This document shows, one piece after another, positions 56,704-64,000 of a stretch of 64,000 nt of DNA (position 1 is the stretch's first letter; every line of letters begins with the position of its first letter). The stretch covers positions 7,269,001 to 7,333,000 of the forward strand of contig NZ_CP091881.1 of the NCBI RefSeq assembly GCF_022163125.1, given 5' to 3'. The notes under the pieces were generated by a model. The model searched no databases and was not told where the DNA came from. It was given only the letters and a program-made list of their open reading frames with translations. Both the position numbers and the translations under genes were made by a program. The stretch is from Paenibacillus sp. HWE-109 (GTDB taxonomy: Bacteria; Bacillota; Bacilli; Paenibacillales; NBRC-103111).

Positions 56704-57464
56704 ACAGAGATCACTTCCTTCGCAAGCTCTAAATACACTTCCGCGCCTTTTGATCTAGGGTCATATGTAACGATAGACTGTCCATGGCTGGGCGCTTCGC
56801 TCAAGCGAACGTTTCTTGGAATAATCGTTTGATATACTTTTGTTTGGAAATACTTCTTCACTTCTTCAATGACCTGAATACCTAAGTTCGTTCTTGCATC
56901 AAACATCGTTAACAAAACACCTTCAATTTGAAGCCCTGTATTAAGATGCTTTTGGACCAGTCGAACTGTATTAAGCAGTTGGCTTAGTCCTTCAAGCGCA
57001 TAATATTCACATTGAATTGGGATAATGACAGAGTCAGCAGCAGTCAATGAGTTAATCGTAAGAAGACCAAGAGACGGGGGACAATCTATAAGGATATAGT
57101 CGAATAAATGTTTAACTAACTGAAGCGATTTCTTCAAACGAACTTCTCTTGAAATCGTAGGTACTAATTCGATCTCGGCTCCAGCAAGCTGAATCGTCGC
57201 TGGCAAGATTTTAAGATTTGGAACATTTGTATCAACAATTGCATCTTTGGGATGAACGTCATTAATCAGTACGTCATAAATACAATTCACTACGTCTGCT
57301 TTATTAACGCCTATACCACTTGTCGTATTCCCTTGCGGATCAATATCAACAAGAAGCACTCTCTTCCCAAGAGAAGCTAAGGAAGCTCCCAAATTAACAG
57401 AAGTTGTCGTCTTGCCGACGCCACCCTTCTGATTCGTTATTGCTATTATTTTAGACAAAACCAT
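56700..57464 (-). CDS. parA: Chromosome-partition ATPase ParA (Soj)
   Basis: A 254-residue Walker-type ATPase. The deviant Walker A motif is KGGVGKTTT (about residues 13-21), with VDIDPQGNTTSG and IDCPPSLG following. It partners ParB in segregation and regulates DnaA. The frame starts with ATG at 57464, but the GAGGTG site stands better to a TTG two codons later, which would give MSKIIAITNQKG like the B. subtilis protein. It is coupled to parB by a four-base overlap. Confidence 0.95.
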   Translation of the reverse strand: MVLSKIIAITNQKGGVGKTTTSVNLGASLASLGKRVLLVDIDPQGNTTSGIGVNKADVVNCIYDVLINDVHPKDAIVDTNVPNLKILPATIQLAGAEIELVPTISREVRLKKSLQLVKHLFDYILIDCPPSLGLLTINSLTAADSVIIPIQCEYYALEGLSQLLNTVRLVQKHLNTGLQIEGVLLTMFDARTNLGIQVIEEVKKYFQTKVYQTIIPRNVRLSEAPSHGQSIVTYDPRSKGAEVYLELAKEVISV

Positions 57465-57578
57465 TTCACCTCAATCAACTTATGTTCCAAATGCCAATCA
57501 AAAGCAGTATCCCTATCTTAACACATCTATCATCTAGTTACCTCACTATTTGATAGTTATATCTCATAAGATGCAAAA

Positions 57579-57596
57579 AAACGGCTTGCGCCGTTT
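57579..57596 (-). terminator. Intrinsic terminator after noc
   Basis: AAACGGC and GCCGTTT form a 7-base-pair stem around a TTGC loop, followed on the minus strand by TTTTTTGC. Confidence 0.85.
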
Positions 57597-57618
57597 AAGG
57601 TAGCAATAAATGCCCATA

Positions 57619-58434
57619 TTAACGTTTAGGAATTTTAATAATAATTTCGTAATGATCCTCATGATCCTTCTCAGAAGTGTTAATGTTTAGCCCGGAGCTC
57701 GTCACCATTTCAACAGACTGGCGAATTGTATTTAAAGCTAGTCTTACATCCTTCGTAAAAGAAACACGCTTAGACTTCTTAATCTTCGCCGCTTCTTTTA
57801 GGAAATTAATTTTAATCTCAGTTTGCTTCACATTCCACTCTTTAACAATAATCTCTTCAAGTACTTTTACTTGAAGCTCTTCTTGATCCAGTGCCAGCAA
57901 AGCCCTAGCATGACGCTCTGTAATCTTCCGCTCCATTAAAGCCATCTTCACAGGCTCACTTAGATGCAAGAGCCTAATTTTATTGGCAATCGTAGATTGG
58001 CTCTTTCCTAATCGCTGAGCTAAGCTTTCCTGCGTTAGATCATGCATTTCGATCAGTTGCTGATACGCAGCAGCCTCTTCTATCGCCGTAAGACCTTCTC
58101 GTTGAAGATTCTCAATCAGAGCAATGGATGCAGCTTGTGAATCATTGAAATCTCGTACAATTGCTGGAATCGTATCCAGTCCTAGCTTCTTAACAGCTCT
58201 AAGACGTCTTTCACCAGCAATTAGTTCAAACGTATTATTTTTAACTCTGACAACAATCGGCTGAATAATGCCATGAGTACGGATCGTTTGGCATAGTTCT
58301 TCAAGTCGATCATCATCAAACAAAGTCCTAGGCTGATAGGGACTTGGAATAATGTTATTAACGGGTATGTTTTTGACCTCATCCGTGTTTGAACGATCTG
58401 TAAGCCCAAATAACTTTGATATTTGTTCTTTCAT
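57619..58434 (-). CDS. noc: Nucleoid occlusion protein Noc
   Basis: A 271-residue ParB paralogue (KEQISKLFGLTDRSNTDEVKNIPVNNIIPSPYQPRTLFDDDRLEELCQTIRTHGIIQPIVVR). It carries the ParB-like CTP-binding domain and the helix-turn-helix LTQESLAQRLGKSQSTIANKIRLLHLSE. Its N-terminal amphipathic segment MKEQISKLFGL suits membrane attachment. It binds NBS sites and keeps the division septum off the nucleoid. I start at the ATG at 58434; a TTG at 58452 is in frame. It lies next to rsmG as in Bacillus. Confidence 0.94.
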   Translation of the reverse strand: MKEQISKLFGLTDRSNTDEVKNIPVNNIIPSPYQPRTLFDDDRLEELCQTIRTHGIIQPIVVRVKNNTFELIAGERRLRAVKKLGLDTIPAIVRDFNDSQAASIALIENLQREGLTAIEEAAAYQQLIEMHDLTQESLAQRLGKSQSTIANKIRLLHLSEPVKMALMERKITERHARALLALDQEELQVKVLEEIIVKEWNVKQTEIKINFLKEAAKIKKSKRVSFTKDVRLALNTIRQSVEMVTSSGLNINTSEKDHEDHYEIIIKIPKR

Positions 58435-58659
58435 AGGAAAACCAACCACCAACTCTTCCCGTAGTTTAAGCGACCAATACGATCCAAAGATAGACGCCCT
58501 CTTCGTCCTACAGAACGAAAACGCTTGTCAAGATTACGGCGAAGTATGACAAGTGCTCACATAAACATACTAACTTTATCATATATATTCTACTTAGATA
58601 TAATTCTCCATGAAAAGCCAAAATCCTGCTTGAACTACACGATCTACATAATGTTTAAA

Positions 58660-58675
58660 TGTTTCACGTGGAACA
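58660..58675. promoter_or_regulatory. parS site between noc and rsmG
   Basis: TGTTTCACGTGGAACA is the exact reverse complement of canonical parS. It lies in the intergenic region four bases before the 3' end of rsmG. Confidence 0.92.
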
Positions 58676-58678
58676 ATT

Positions 58679-59407
58679 TCACATTTTGGACAATGGTTCT
58701 TTCAAAGGAATGCCTGCTTTTCTTGGATACTTGCTTGGCGTTGCAGACAGCTTTTGAATTTCAACAAAGTGTCGAACCGATTCCTCAATCGGCAGCACCA
58801 TACGGTTTACCTTTATAACTTTGCCTTTTAATTCAGACAAGCTATAACTGGCACTCGCAAGTTCCTCTTCAATTTCAGAACCCTTCATCGCGAGGAAAGT
58901 CCCATCCTTTTTTACAAAAGGAAGGCAGAACTCATTCAAAACTTGAAGTCTCGCTACTGCTCTGGCCGTTACTAGATCGAAGTGATCTCGGTACTTAGGA
59001 AGTCTAGCAACATCCTCCGCCCTGCCATGCACGCAGTCCATATCAGTCAAACCAAGTAAATTGACGATTTCTTTCAAAAAAAGAATTCTCTTATTCAAAG
59101 AATCGACAATAGTCACTTTAAGATACGGAAATGCAATTTTCAAAGGAATACTTGGAAAACCTGCCCCTGAGCCTATATCCGCTAGCGTCATAACAGAATC
59201 CATAGAAAAGTTGAAAGAAATAGAGAGAGAATCATAGAAATGTTTCAAATAAACTTGATCCCTCTCTGTAATGCCTGTCAAATTCATTTTTTCATTCCAC
59301 GCAACCAGAGTCTTATAATACTGTTCGAATTGATCTAGCTGGTGCGCGGAAAGAAAAATATGTTCTTTCTCTAATAATTGAGTAAACTGCTGCTGAATTG
59401 CGTCCAT
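58679..59407 (-). CDS. rsmG: 16S rRNA guanine-527 N7-methyltransferase RsmG
   Basis: A 242-residue SAM-dependent methyltransferase that methylates G527 in the 530 loop of 16S rRNA. The SAM-binding motif is TLADIGSGAGFPSIPLKIAFP, followed by VTIVDSLNKRILFLKEIV and VTARAVA. Loss of rsmG gives low-level streptomycin resistance. It overlaps mnmG by one base at the start of the gene (59407). Confidence 0.96.
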   Translation of the reverse strand: MDAIQQQFTQLLEKEHIFLSAHQLDQFEQYYKTLVAWNEKMNLTGITERDQVYLKHFYDSLSISFNFSMDSVMTLADIGSGAGFPSIPLKIAFPYLKVTIVDSLNKRILFLKEIVNLLGLTDMDCVHGRAEDVARLPKYRDHFDLVTARAVARLQVLNEFCLPFVKKDGTFLAMKGSEIEEELASASYSLSELKGKVIKVNRMVLPIEESVRHFVEIQKLSATPSKYPRKAGIPLKEPLSKM

Positions 59408-61305
59408 TAGTTACCTCTTGCCGCGGTGACACGATTATAATGTTCCAAATAAACAAGTAAGATAGAAATATCCGAAGGTGTAACTCCGCCAATACGTGAT
59501 GCTTGCCCGATCGAGATTGGACGAATCTTAGCAAGCTTTTGCTTAGCTTCCGTTGCTATTCCGTGAATTTCACTATACTCAATGTCATCCGGAATTTTCT
59601 TTTTCTCCATTTTGCGTAAACGTTCAACTTGATTGCTTTGTTTTTCGATATACCCTGCATATTTCACTTGAATCTCCACTTGTTCTTTCATCTCATCATC
59701 TAATGGAAGCGGAGATGGGCACATTTGCTCAATAGCACTGTAACTAATCTCAGGACGACGAAGTAAAGATATAGCCGGAACAGAGTTATTAAGTTGAACG
59801 CTCTCTAAGCTTTCCAACAATTGTTGAACATGTGGTTCAGGTTTAATTTTATCAACAGCAAGGCGTTCAATTTCTTGATCAACCAATGACCTCTTGTTAA
59901 GAAACGCTGCATAGCGCTCTTCAGAAATCAAACCGATTTCGTAGCCAATGGGTGTCAAGCGAAGATCTGCATTATCATGACGAAGCAGCAGACGATATTC
60001 CGCGCGTGAAGTTAAGAGACGATAAGGTTCATTTGTACCTTTCGTAACAAGGTCATCAATAAGAACACCGATATAACCTTCTGAACGATCCAAAACAACT
60101 GCTTCTTTACCCAAAGCTTTGCGAGCTGCATTAATACCCGCCATAACACCTTGGCCGGCAGCTTCTTCATATCCGGAAGTTCCATTAATTTGTCCAGCTG
60201 TAAACAGTCCACTCACCAATTTAGTTTCAAGCGAAGGCTTCAACTGTGTAGGGACAACGGCGTCGTATTCAATGGCATATCCGGTACGCATCATTTCTAC
60301 TTTCTCCAAACCAGGAATAGACCGTAAAATACCCAACTGTACGTCCTCAGGCATGCTCGTGGATAATCCTTGAACATAATATTCGGATGTATTGCGGCCT
60401 TCTGGCTCCAAGAAGATCTGATGTTTAGGTTTATCAGCGAAACGAACAATTTTATCTTCAATAGATGGGCAGTATCTTGGACCGGTCCCTTCAATAGCCC
60501 CCGAAAACATAGGAGCACGATGCAAGTTAGAATTAATGATGTCGTGCGTCTGTTCAGACGTATAAGTCAACCAGCAAGGAAGCTGTTCATTGTTGGTCGG
60601 TTCACCCTTTGTTTCGAAAGAAAAGAACTTAGGAACATCATCCCCAGGCTGAATTTCCGTCTTGCTGAAATCAATTGTATCTTTATGAACACGCGGTGGC
60701 GTGCCTGTTTTGAAGCGAACAAGATCAAAGCCAAGCTTACGCAATGATTCGGACAACTTAACCGAAGGTTGTTGATTGTTAGGGCCGCTCTCGTACATGA
60801 GCTCACCCATAATGACTTTCCCTCTTAAATAAGTGCCTGTTGTGAGAACAATACATTTGGCGTAGTATTCAGCGCCAGTTTTCGTAATAACACCTTTACA
60901 GATACCATCTTCAACAATAAGCTCTTCCGCCATGCCTTGACGTAATGTCAGGTTCTGCGTAGCTTCAATTGTTTCTTTCATTTTGTGTTGATAAGAGAAC
61001 TTATCTGCTTGAGCACGAAGTGCGTGAACAGCAGGACCCTTGCCCGTATTCAACATCCGCAATTGAATATATGTTTTATCAATGTTGCGGCCCATTTCAC
61101 CGCCAAGTGCGTCAATTTCCCTAACAACGTGGCCCTTCGCAGGACCACCAATTGATGGATTGCAAGGCATGAAAGCAACCATATCTAGATTTATCGTCAA
61201 TAGCAGTGTATTACATCCCATCCGTGCAGATGCCAATGCAGATTCACATCCTGCATGACCAGCCCCGATTACAATTACATCATAATCACCAGCATGATAT
61301 CCCAT
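59407..61305 (-). CDS. mnmG: tRNA uridine 5-carboxymethylaminomethyl modification enzyme MnmG
   Basis: A 632-residue FAD enzyme that with MnmE makes the cmnm5 group on wobble uridine 34. FAD-binding motif VIGAGHAGCESALASARMG at the start, GPAKGHVVREIDALGGEMG, RFKTGTPPR, and the GTSGYEEAAGQGVMAGINAA motif later; a helical C-terminal domain (about 560-632) binds tRNA and MnmE. GAGGGA precedes the ATG. Order mnmE-mnmG-rsmG-noc is standard. Confidence 0.97.
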   Translation of the reverse strand: MGYHAGDYDVIVIGAGHAGCESALASARMGCNTLLLTINLDMVAFMPCNPSIGGPAKGHVVREIDALGGEMGRNIDKTYIQLRMLNTGKGPAVHALRAQADKFSYQHKMKETIEATQNLTLRQGMAEELIVEDGICKGVITKTGAEYYAKCIVLTTGTYLRGKVIMGELMYESGPNNQQPSVKLSESLRKLGFDLVRFKTGTPPRVHKDTIDFSKTEIQPGDDVPKFFSFETKGEPTNNEQLPCWLTYTSEQTHDIINSNLHRAPMFSGAIEGTGPRYCPSIEDKIVRFADKPKHQIFLEPEGRNTSEYYVQGLSTSMPEDVQLGILRSIPGLEKVEMMRTGYAIEYDAVVPTQLKPSLETKLVSGLFTAGQINGTSGYEEAAGQGVMAGINAARKALGKEAVVLDRSEGYIGVLIDDLVTKGTNEPYRLLTSRAEYRLLLRHDNADLRLTPIGYEIGLISEERYAAFLNKRSLVDQEIERLAVDKIKPEPHVQQLLESLESVQLNNSVPAISLLRRPEISYSAIEQMCPSPLPLDDEMKEQVEIQVKYAGYIEKQSNQVERLRKMEKKKIPDDIEYSEIHGIATEAKQKLAKIRPISIGQASRIGGVTPSDISILLVYLEHYNRVTAARGN

Positions 61306-61351
61306 TATAAACGTCCCTCCCTCTTTTATGAAAACGCAAATGCTGTCGTTT

Positions 61352-62728
61352 TCATTTTCCTAAACAGAATTGTGTAAAGATCTGATCAATCAAAGACTCA
61401 CCAACGGAATCACCAATAATCTCACCGAGCTGCTCCCAGGCTGCTCTTATATCAATCTGAATCATATCAATAGGTACATATTGTTCATTCGCTTCCAAAG
61501 CATCGTGCAAAGATCGTTTGGCTTGCTTCAGTAGAGAAATATGTCGAACGTTGCTCACGTAAGTTAAATCGCTAGATTCTAACTTACCTTCGAAGAATAT
61601 AGCCGCAATCGCCTTCTCAAGATCCTCAATACCTTTATTCTCGATCAGAGACAACTCAACAATACGTTCCTGTGGAAAATAACTCAGCACTTGTTCAACA
61701 TTCAGTTTTCTAGTCAAATCAATTTTATTTAAAATGACAATCGTTTGTTTATCCGCGAGCTGTTTCATCAAAGCAATCTCATCAAATTGGAGCTCTTCAT
61801 TGCTATTTAAAACTAATAAGATTAAATCAGCTTCAGCTAGCGCGGTTCTCGAGCGTTCAACACCTATTTGTTCAACTAGATCAGTCGTCTCGCGAATCCC
61901 TGCCGTATCCAACAGTTTCAAAGGAATGCCGCCAATATTAACGAACTCCTCAATAACATCCCTGGTAGTCCCCGGTATATCCGTTACAATAGCCCGATTC
62001 TCCTGGGCCAACTCGTTCAATAGGGATGACTTACCCACATTCGGTTTGCCTACAATGGCCGTCTCGATACCCTCGCGAAGAATCTTGCCTTGCTCAGCGG
62101 TCACCAAAAGACGGTCTATTTCAAACATAACCGTATCACATTTGTTCTTTATAAAAGAATTGGTCATCTCTTCTACATCATGCTCAGGATAATCAATATT
62201 CACTTCCACATGAGCCATTAACTCTACCAAAACATGACGTAAATGCTTAATTTGCTTCGATAAGTTTCCTTCAACTTGCTTCAAAGCCACCTTGAATGCA
62301 CGATCTGATTTGGCTCTAATCAAATCGATAACAGCCTCGGCTTGCGTCAAATCAATCCTTCCATTCAAGAAGGCACGCTTCGTAAACTCACCTGGTTCAG
62401 CCAACCTAACTCCTTGCTGCAATAGCAAATCGAGCACCTTTTTGACAGAGACAATGCCCCCGTGACAGCTGACTTCGACCACATCTTCCATCGTGAACGA
62501 ACGCGGAGCTTTCATTAACGTAACGAGAACCTCCTCTACCTTTTCGGCAGAAACAGGTTCTACAATGAATCCATAATGTACCGTATGCGTCTGCGCAACA
62601 GATAATTTCGTTTTTGAGCGGAAAATCCGTTCCACGAATGGGACGGCTTCCTCTCCGCTCACACGAATAACCGCTATCCCACCCTCTCCAAGCGGCGTAG
62701 AAATAGCAGCAATCGTATCATTTAACAT
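61352..62728 (-). CDS. mnmE: tRNA modification GTPase MnmE
   Basis: A 458-residue GTPase: N-terminal tetrahydrofolate-binding domain (MLNDTIAAISTPLGEGGIAVIRVSG), helical domain, and inserted G domain with G1 GKPNVGKSS, G3 DTAG and G4 NKID. It ends in the family signature FCLGK with the catalytic cysteine. Partner of MnmG. Confidence 0.97.
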   Translation of the reverse strand: MLNDTIAAISTPLGEGGIAVIRVSGEEAVPFVERIFRSKTKLSVAQTHTVHYGFIVEPVSAEKVEEVLVTLMKAPRSFTMEDVVEVSCHGGIVSVKKVLDLLLQQGVRLAEPGEFTKRAFLNGRIDLTQAEAVIDLIRAKSDRAFKVALKQVEGNLSKQIKHLRHVLVELMAHVEVNIDYPEHDVEEMTNSFIKNKCDTVMFEIDRLLVTAEQGKILREGIETAIVGKPNVGKSSLLNELAQENRAIVTDIPGTTRDVIEEFVNIGGIPLKLLDTAGIRETTDLVEQIGVERSRTALAEADLILLVLNSNEELQFDEIALMKQLADKQTIVILNKIDLTRKLNVEQVLSYFPQERIVELSLIENKGIEDLEKAIAAIFFEGKLESSDLTYVSNVRHISLLKQAKRSLHDALEANEQYVPIDMIQIDIRAAWEQLGEIIGDSVGESLIDQIFTQFCLGK

Positions 62729-62767
62729 AGTATTTGCACCTCGAATTTACCTCATCTTAAAGAAAAA

Positions 62768-62792
62768 GCAATGACATGATCAAAGTCATTGC
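62768..62792 (-). terminator. Intrinsic terminator after khpB
   Basis: GCAATGAC and GTCATTGC form an 8-base-pair stem with a nine-base loop, followed on the minus strand by TTTTTCTTT. Confidence 0.85.
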
Positions 62793-62799
62793 GGCAGAT

Positions 62800-63417
62800 T
62801 TATTTGACAGCGATAACCACCCGACGGTTCGGTTCCTCGCCTTTACTGTAAGTTTTTACGACGGCATGTCCCTGTAATTCAGCATGAATAATCTTGCGTT
62901 CCTGCGAATTCATGGGTTCAAGTATGACTTCTTTTTTGGACTTAATCACACGATTGGCAAGCCTAACTGCAAGCTCTTCCAACGTCTTCTTCCGTCTGTC
63001 CCTGAAATTCTCCGCATCTAAGATAATACGAAAGTGAGAATTCGCATACCGGTTTGCAACGATATTCACTAGATACTGCAGAGCATCCAGTGTTTGTCCT
63101 CTTTTACCGATTAAAATCCCTAATTCCGAACCACTCATGTTCAAGATATAGCCTTCACGATCCTTGCGCGTATCTATGGTGATGGAAATCTGCATCGCTG
63201 CGAACATATCTTGTAAGAAAGCAATCGCTTCCTCAAGTGGATCCGGTATCAATTCAAGCTCGACTTTAGCTTCTTTGGAACCAATAAATCCGAACAACCC
63301 TCTAGAGGGCTGCTCCAAAATATGAATGTTAACACGATCCTCGGAAACTTGCCATTGAGATAAACCGGATTTAACCGCTAGCTCAATAGTCTTTCCAGTC
63401 ACCACAATTTTTTTCAT
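62800..63417 (-). CDS. khpB: RNA-binding protein KhpB (Jag)
   Basis: A 205-residue protein with three parts: a Jag-N domain (MKKIVVTGKTIELAVKSGLSQWQ), a KH domain (about 70-140; ILIGKRGQTLDALQYLVN), and an R3H domain at the end (NSQERKIIHAELQGHAVVKTYSKGEEPNRRVVIAVK). It binds RNA with KhpA and influences division and envelope synthesis; it is the usual partner gene of yidC. It overlaps yidC by four bases. Confidence 0.94.
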   Translation of the reverse strand: MKKIVVTGKTIELAVKSGLSQWQVSEDRVNIHILEQPSRGLFGFIGSKEAKVELELIPDPLEEAIAFLQDMFAAMQISITIDTRKDREGYILNMSGSELGILIGKRGQTLDALQYLVNIVANRYANSHFRIILDAENFRDRRKKTLEELAVRLANRVIKSKKEVILEPMNSQERKIIHAELQGHAVVKTYSKGEEPNRRVVIAVK

Positions 63418-64000
63418 TTGGACAGGCCACCCTTATTTTTTTGCGATCCGGACTTTTGTGATCCAGGAGAACCATAAATAAAGTAAGACTGAACGATCGT
63501 AAATATATTACCGTAGATCCAGTAAAGTGGAAGTGCCGCCGCGAAATTCATGGACATCACGAAAATCATGACTGGGAAAATATATAGCAAGCTTTTCATT
63601 TGTTGATTCATTTGGGAAGACATAAACATTTGTTGAACGAACGTTGTTGCCGCGGCAATAATCGGAAGAATATAGTAATGATCCGGTTGACCAAGATTCA
63701 TCCATAAGAAGGTATGCTCACGAATGTGATCGTTCCGCATAATCGCTTGATAGAGAGCGATCAGAATTGGCATTTGAACAATGATTGGAAAACATCCAGC
63801 TAAAGGATTCACACCATTTTGCTGAAAAAGCTTCATCGTTTCTTCCTGCTGTTTCTTTGCATCATCTTTATACTTTTCTTTGAGCTTCTTCATCTCAGGC
63901 TGCAAATCTTGCATCCGTTTGGAACTTTTGTACTGCTTTAAAGTAAGCGGCAAAATAATCAAACGAATAATCAAGGTAACAACTAAGATAGATAGCCCGT
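63414..64000 (-). CDS. yidC: Membrane protein insertase YidC (N-terminal part outside window)
   Basis: The C-terminal 195 residues of an Oxa1/YidC-type insertase. The frame is open to the window edge (GLSILVVTLIIRLIILPLTLKQYKSSKRMQ), so the start lies beyond base 64000. Visible parts: the coiled C1 loop (MQDLQPEMKKLKEKYKDDAKKQQEETMKLFQQNGVNPLAGCFPIIVQMPILIALYQAIM), further transmembrane segments (YYILPIIAAATTFVQQM, LLYIFPVMIFVMSMNFAAALPLYWIYGNIFTIVQSYFIY) and a K-rich tail. The conserved arginine in the hydrophilic groove is in IIRLIIL. It inserts proteins into the membrane and acts in sporulation. Confidence 0.95.
   Translation of the reverse strand, partial: GLSILVVTLIIRLIILPLTLKQYKSSKRMQDLQPEMKKLKEKYKDDAKKQQEETMKLFQQNGVNPLAGCFPIIVQMPILIALYQAIMRNDHIREHTFLWMNLGQPDHYYILPIIAAATTFVQQMFMSSQMNQQMKSLLYIFPVMIFVMSMNFAAALPLYWIYGNIFTIVQSYFIYGSPGSQKSGSQKNKGGLSK

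Noticed and set aside
1..64000. CRISPR arrays, rRNA operons, complete insertion sequences
   Set aside because: No regular short repeats with spacers, no rRNA sequence and no transposase frame were seen.

Overview
The window looks like the origin-proximal part of a Paenibacillus-type chromosome (spore-forming Bacillales). On the minus strand, from right to left, it carries the standard series yidC, khpB(jag), mnmE, mnmG, rsmG, noc, soj(parA), spo0J(parB), then rpsF-ssb-rpsR, then yybS-gdpP-rplI-dnaB, purA, and walR-walK-yycH-yycI-walJ-htrA-(CxxH/CxxC)-rlmH. Two perfect parS sites, a sporulation gene (yyaC) and two S-layer-homology (SLH) surface proteins fit this assignment. oriC itself should lie just beyond the right edge, past yidC; the partial yidC runs off the window.

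Layout. 1-803: 3' part of a secreted-protein gene running off the left edge, an untranslated stretch and a small gene remnant. 803-11844: an accessory zone directly downstream of rlmH. 11827-29752: the conserved rlmH-to-yybS core (RlmH, HtrA, WalRK system with YycH/YycI/WalJ, an M23 peptidase, PurA, DnaB, L9, GdpP). 29956-33798: an iron-type ABC importer. 33903-36659 and 37007-42265: two convergent large SLH surface proteins. 42416-46635: a hybrid histidine kinase and a response regulator, encoded upstream of and co-oriented with the second surface protein. 47385-48505: rpsF-ssb-rpsR. 48747-55715: small genes, a Tat-exported beta-helix protein, a lipoprotein, tRNA-Ser, an MscS channel, a DUF3343/cysteine desulfurase pair and yyaC. 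55831-64000: chromosome partition, tRNA modification and YidC.

Main discovery. The last 18 bases of rlmH (coding for E-P-Y-H-K-stop) recur downstream of the gene as direct repeats at 803-820, 6494-6511 and 10898-10915, with a decayed copy at 4394-4411 and an inverted copy at 2088-2105. Each good copy still encodes E-P-(Y/H)-H-K-stop. This is the arrangement made by staphylococcal cassette chromosome (SCC) elements, which insert at the 3' end of rlmH and restore it. The repeats divide about 11 kb into short segments of very different composition: an HxlR/SRPBCC pair plus a WYL-regulated effector-binding gene; a lone ABC-F ATPase; a high-GC membrane-protein gene next to an AT-rich acyl-transfer operon; and a decayed small ORF. 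No recombinase gene is in the window. The reading as an SCC-like cassette array at rlmH in a Paenibacillus-type genome is an inference from the repeats.

Regulatory sites supported by the sequence include a PurR box pair upstream of purA, two HxlR-type operators overlapping divergent promoters, a near-perfect Noc binding site inside walK, and many intrinsic terminators.
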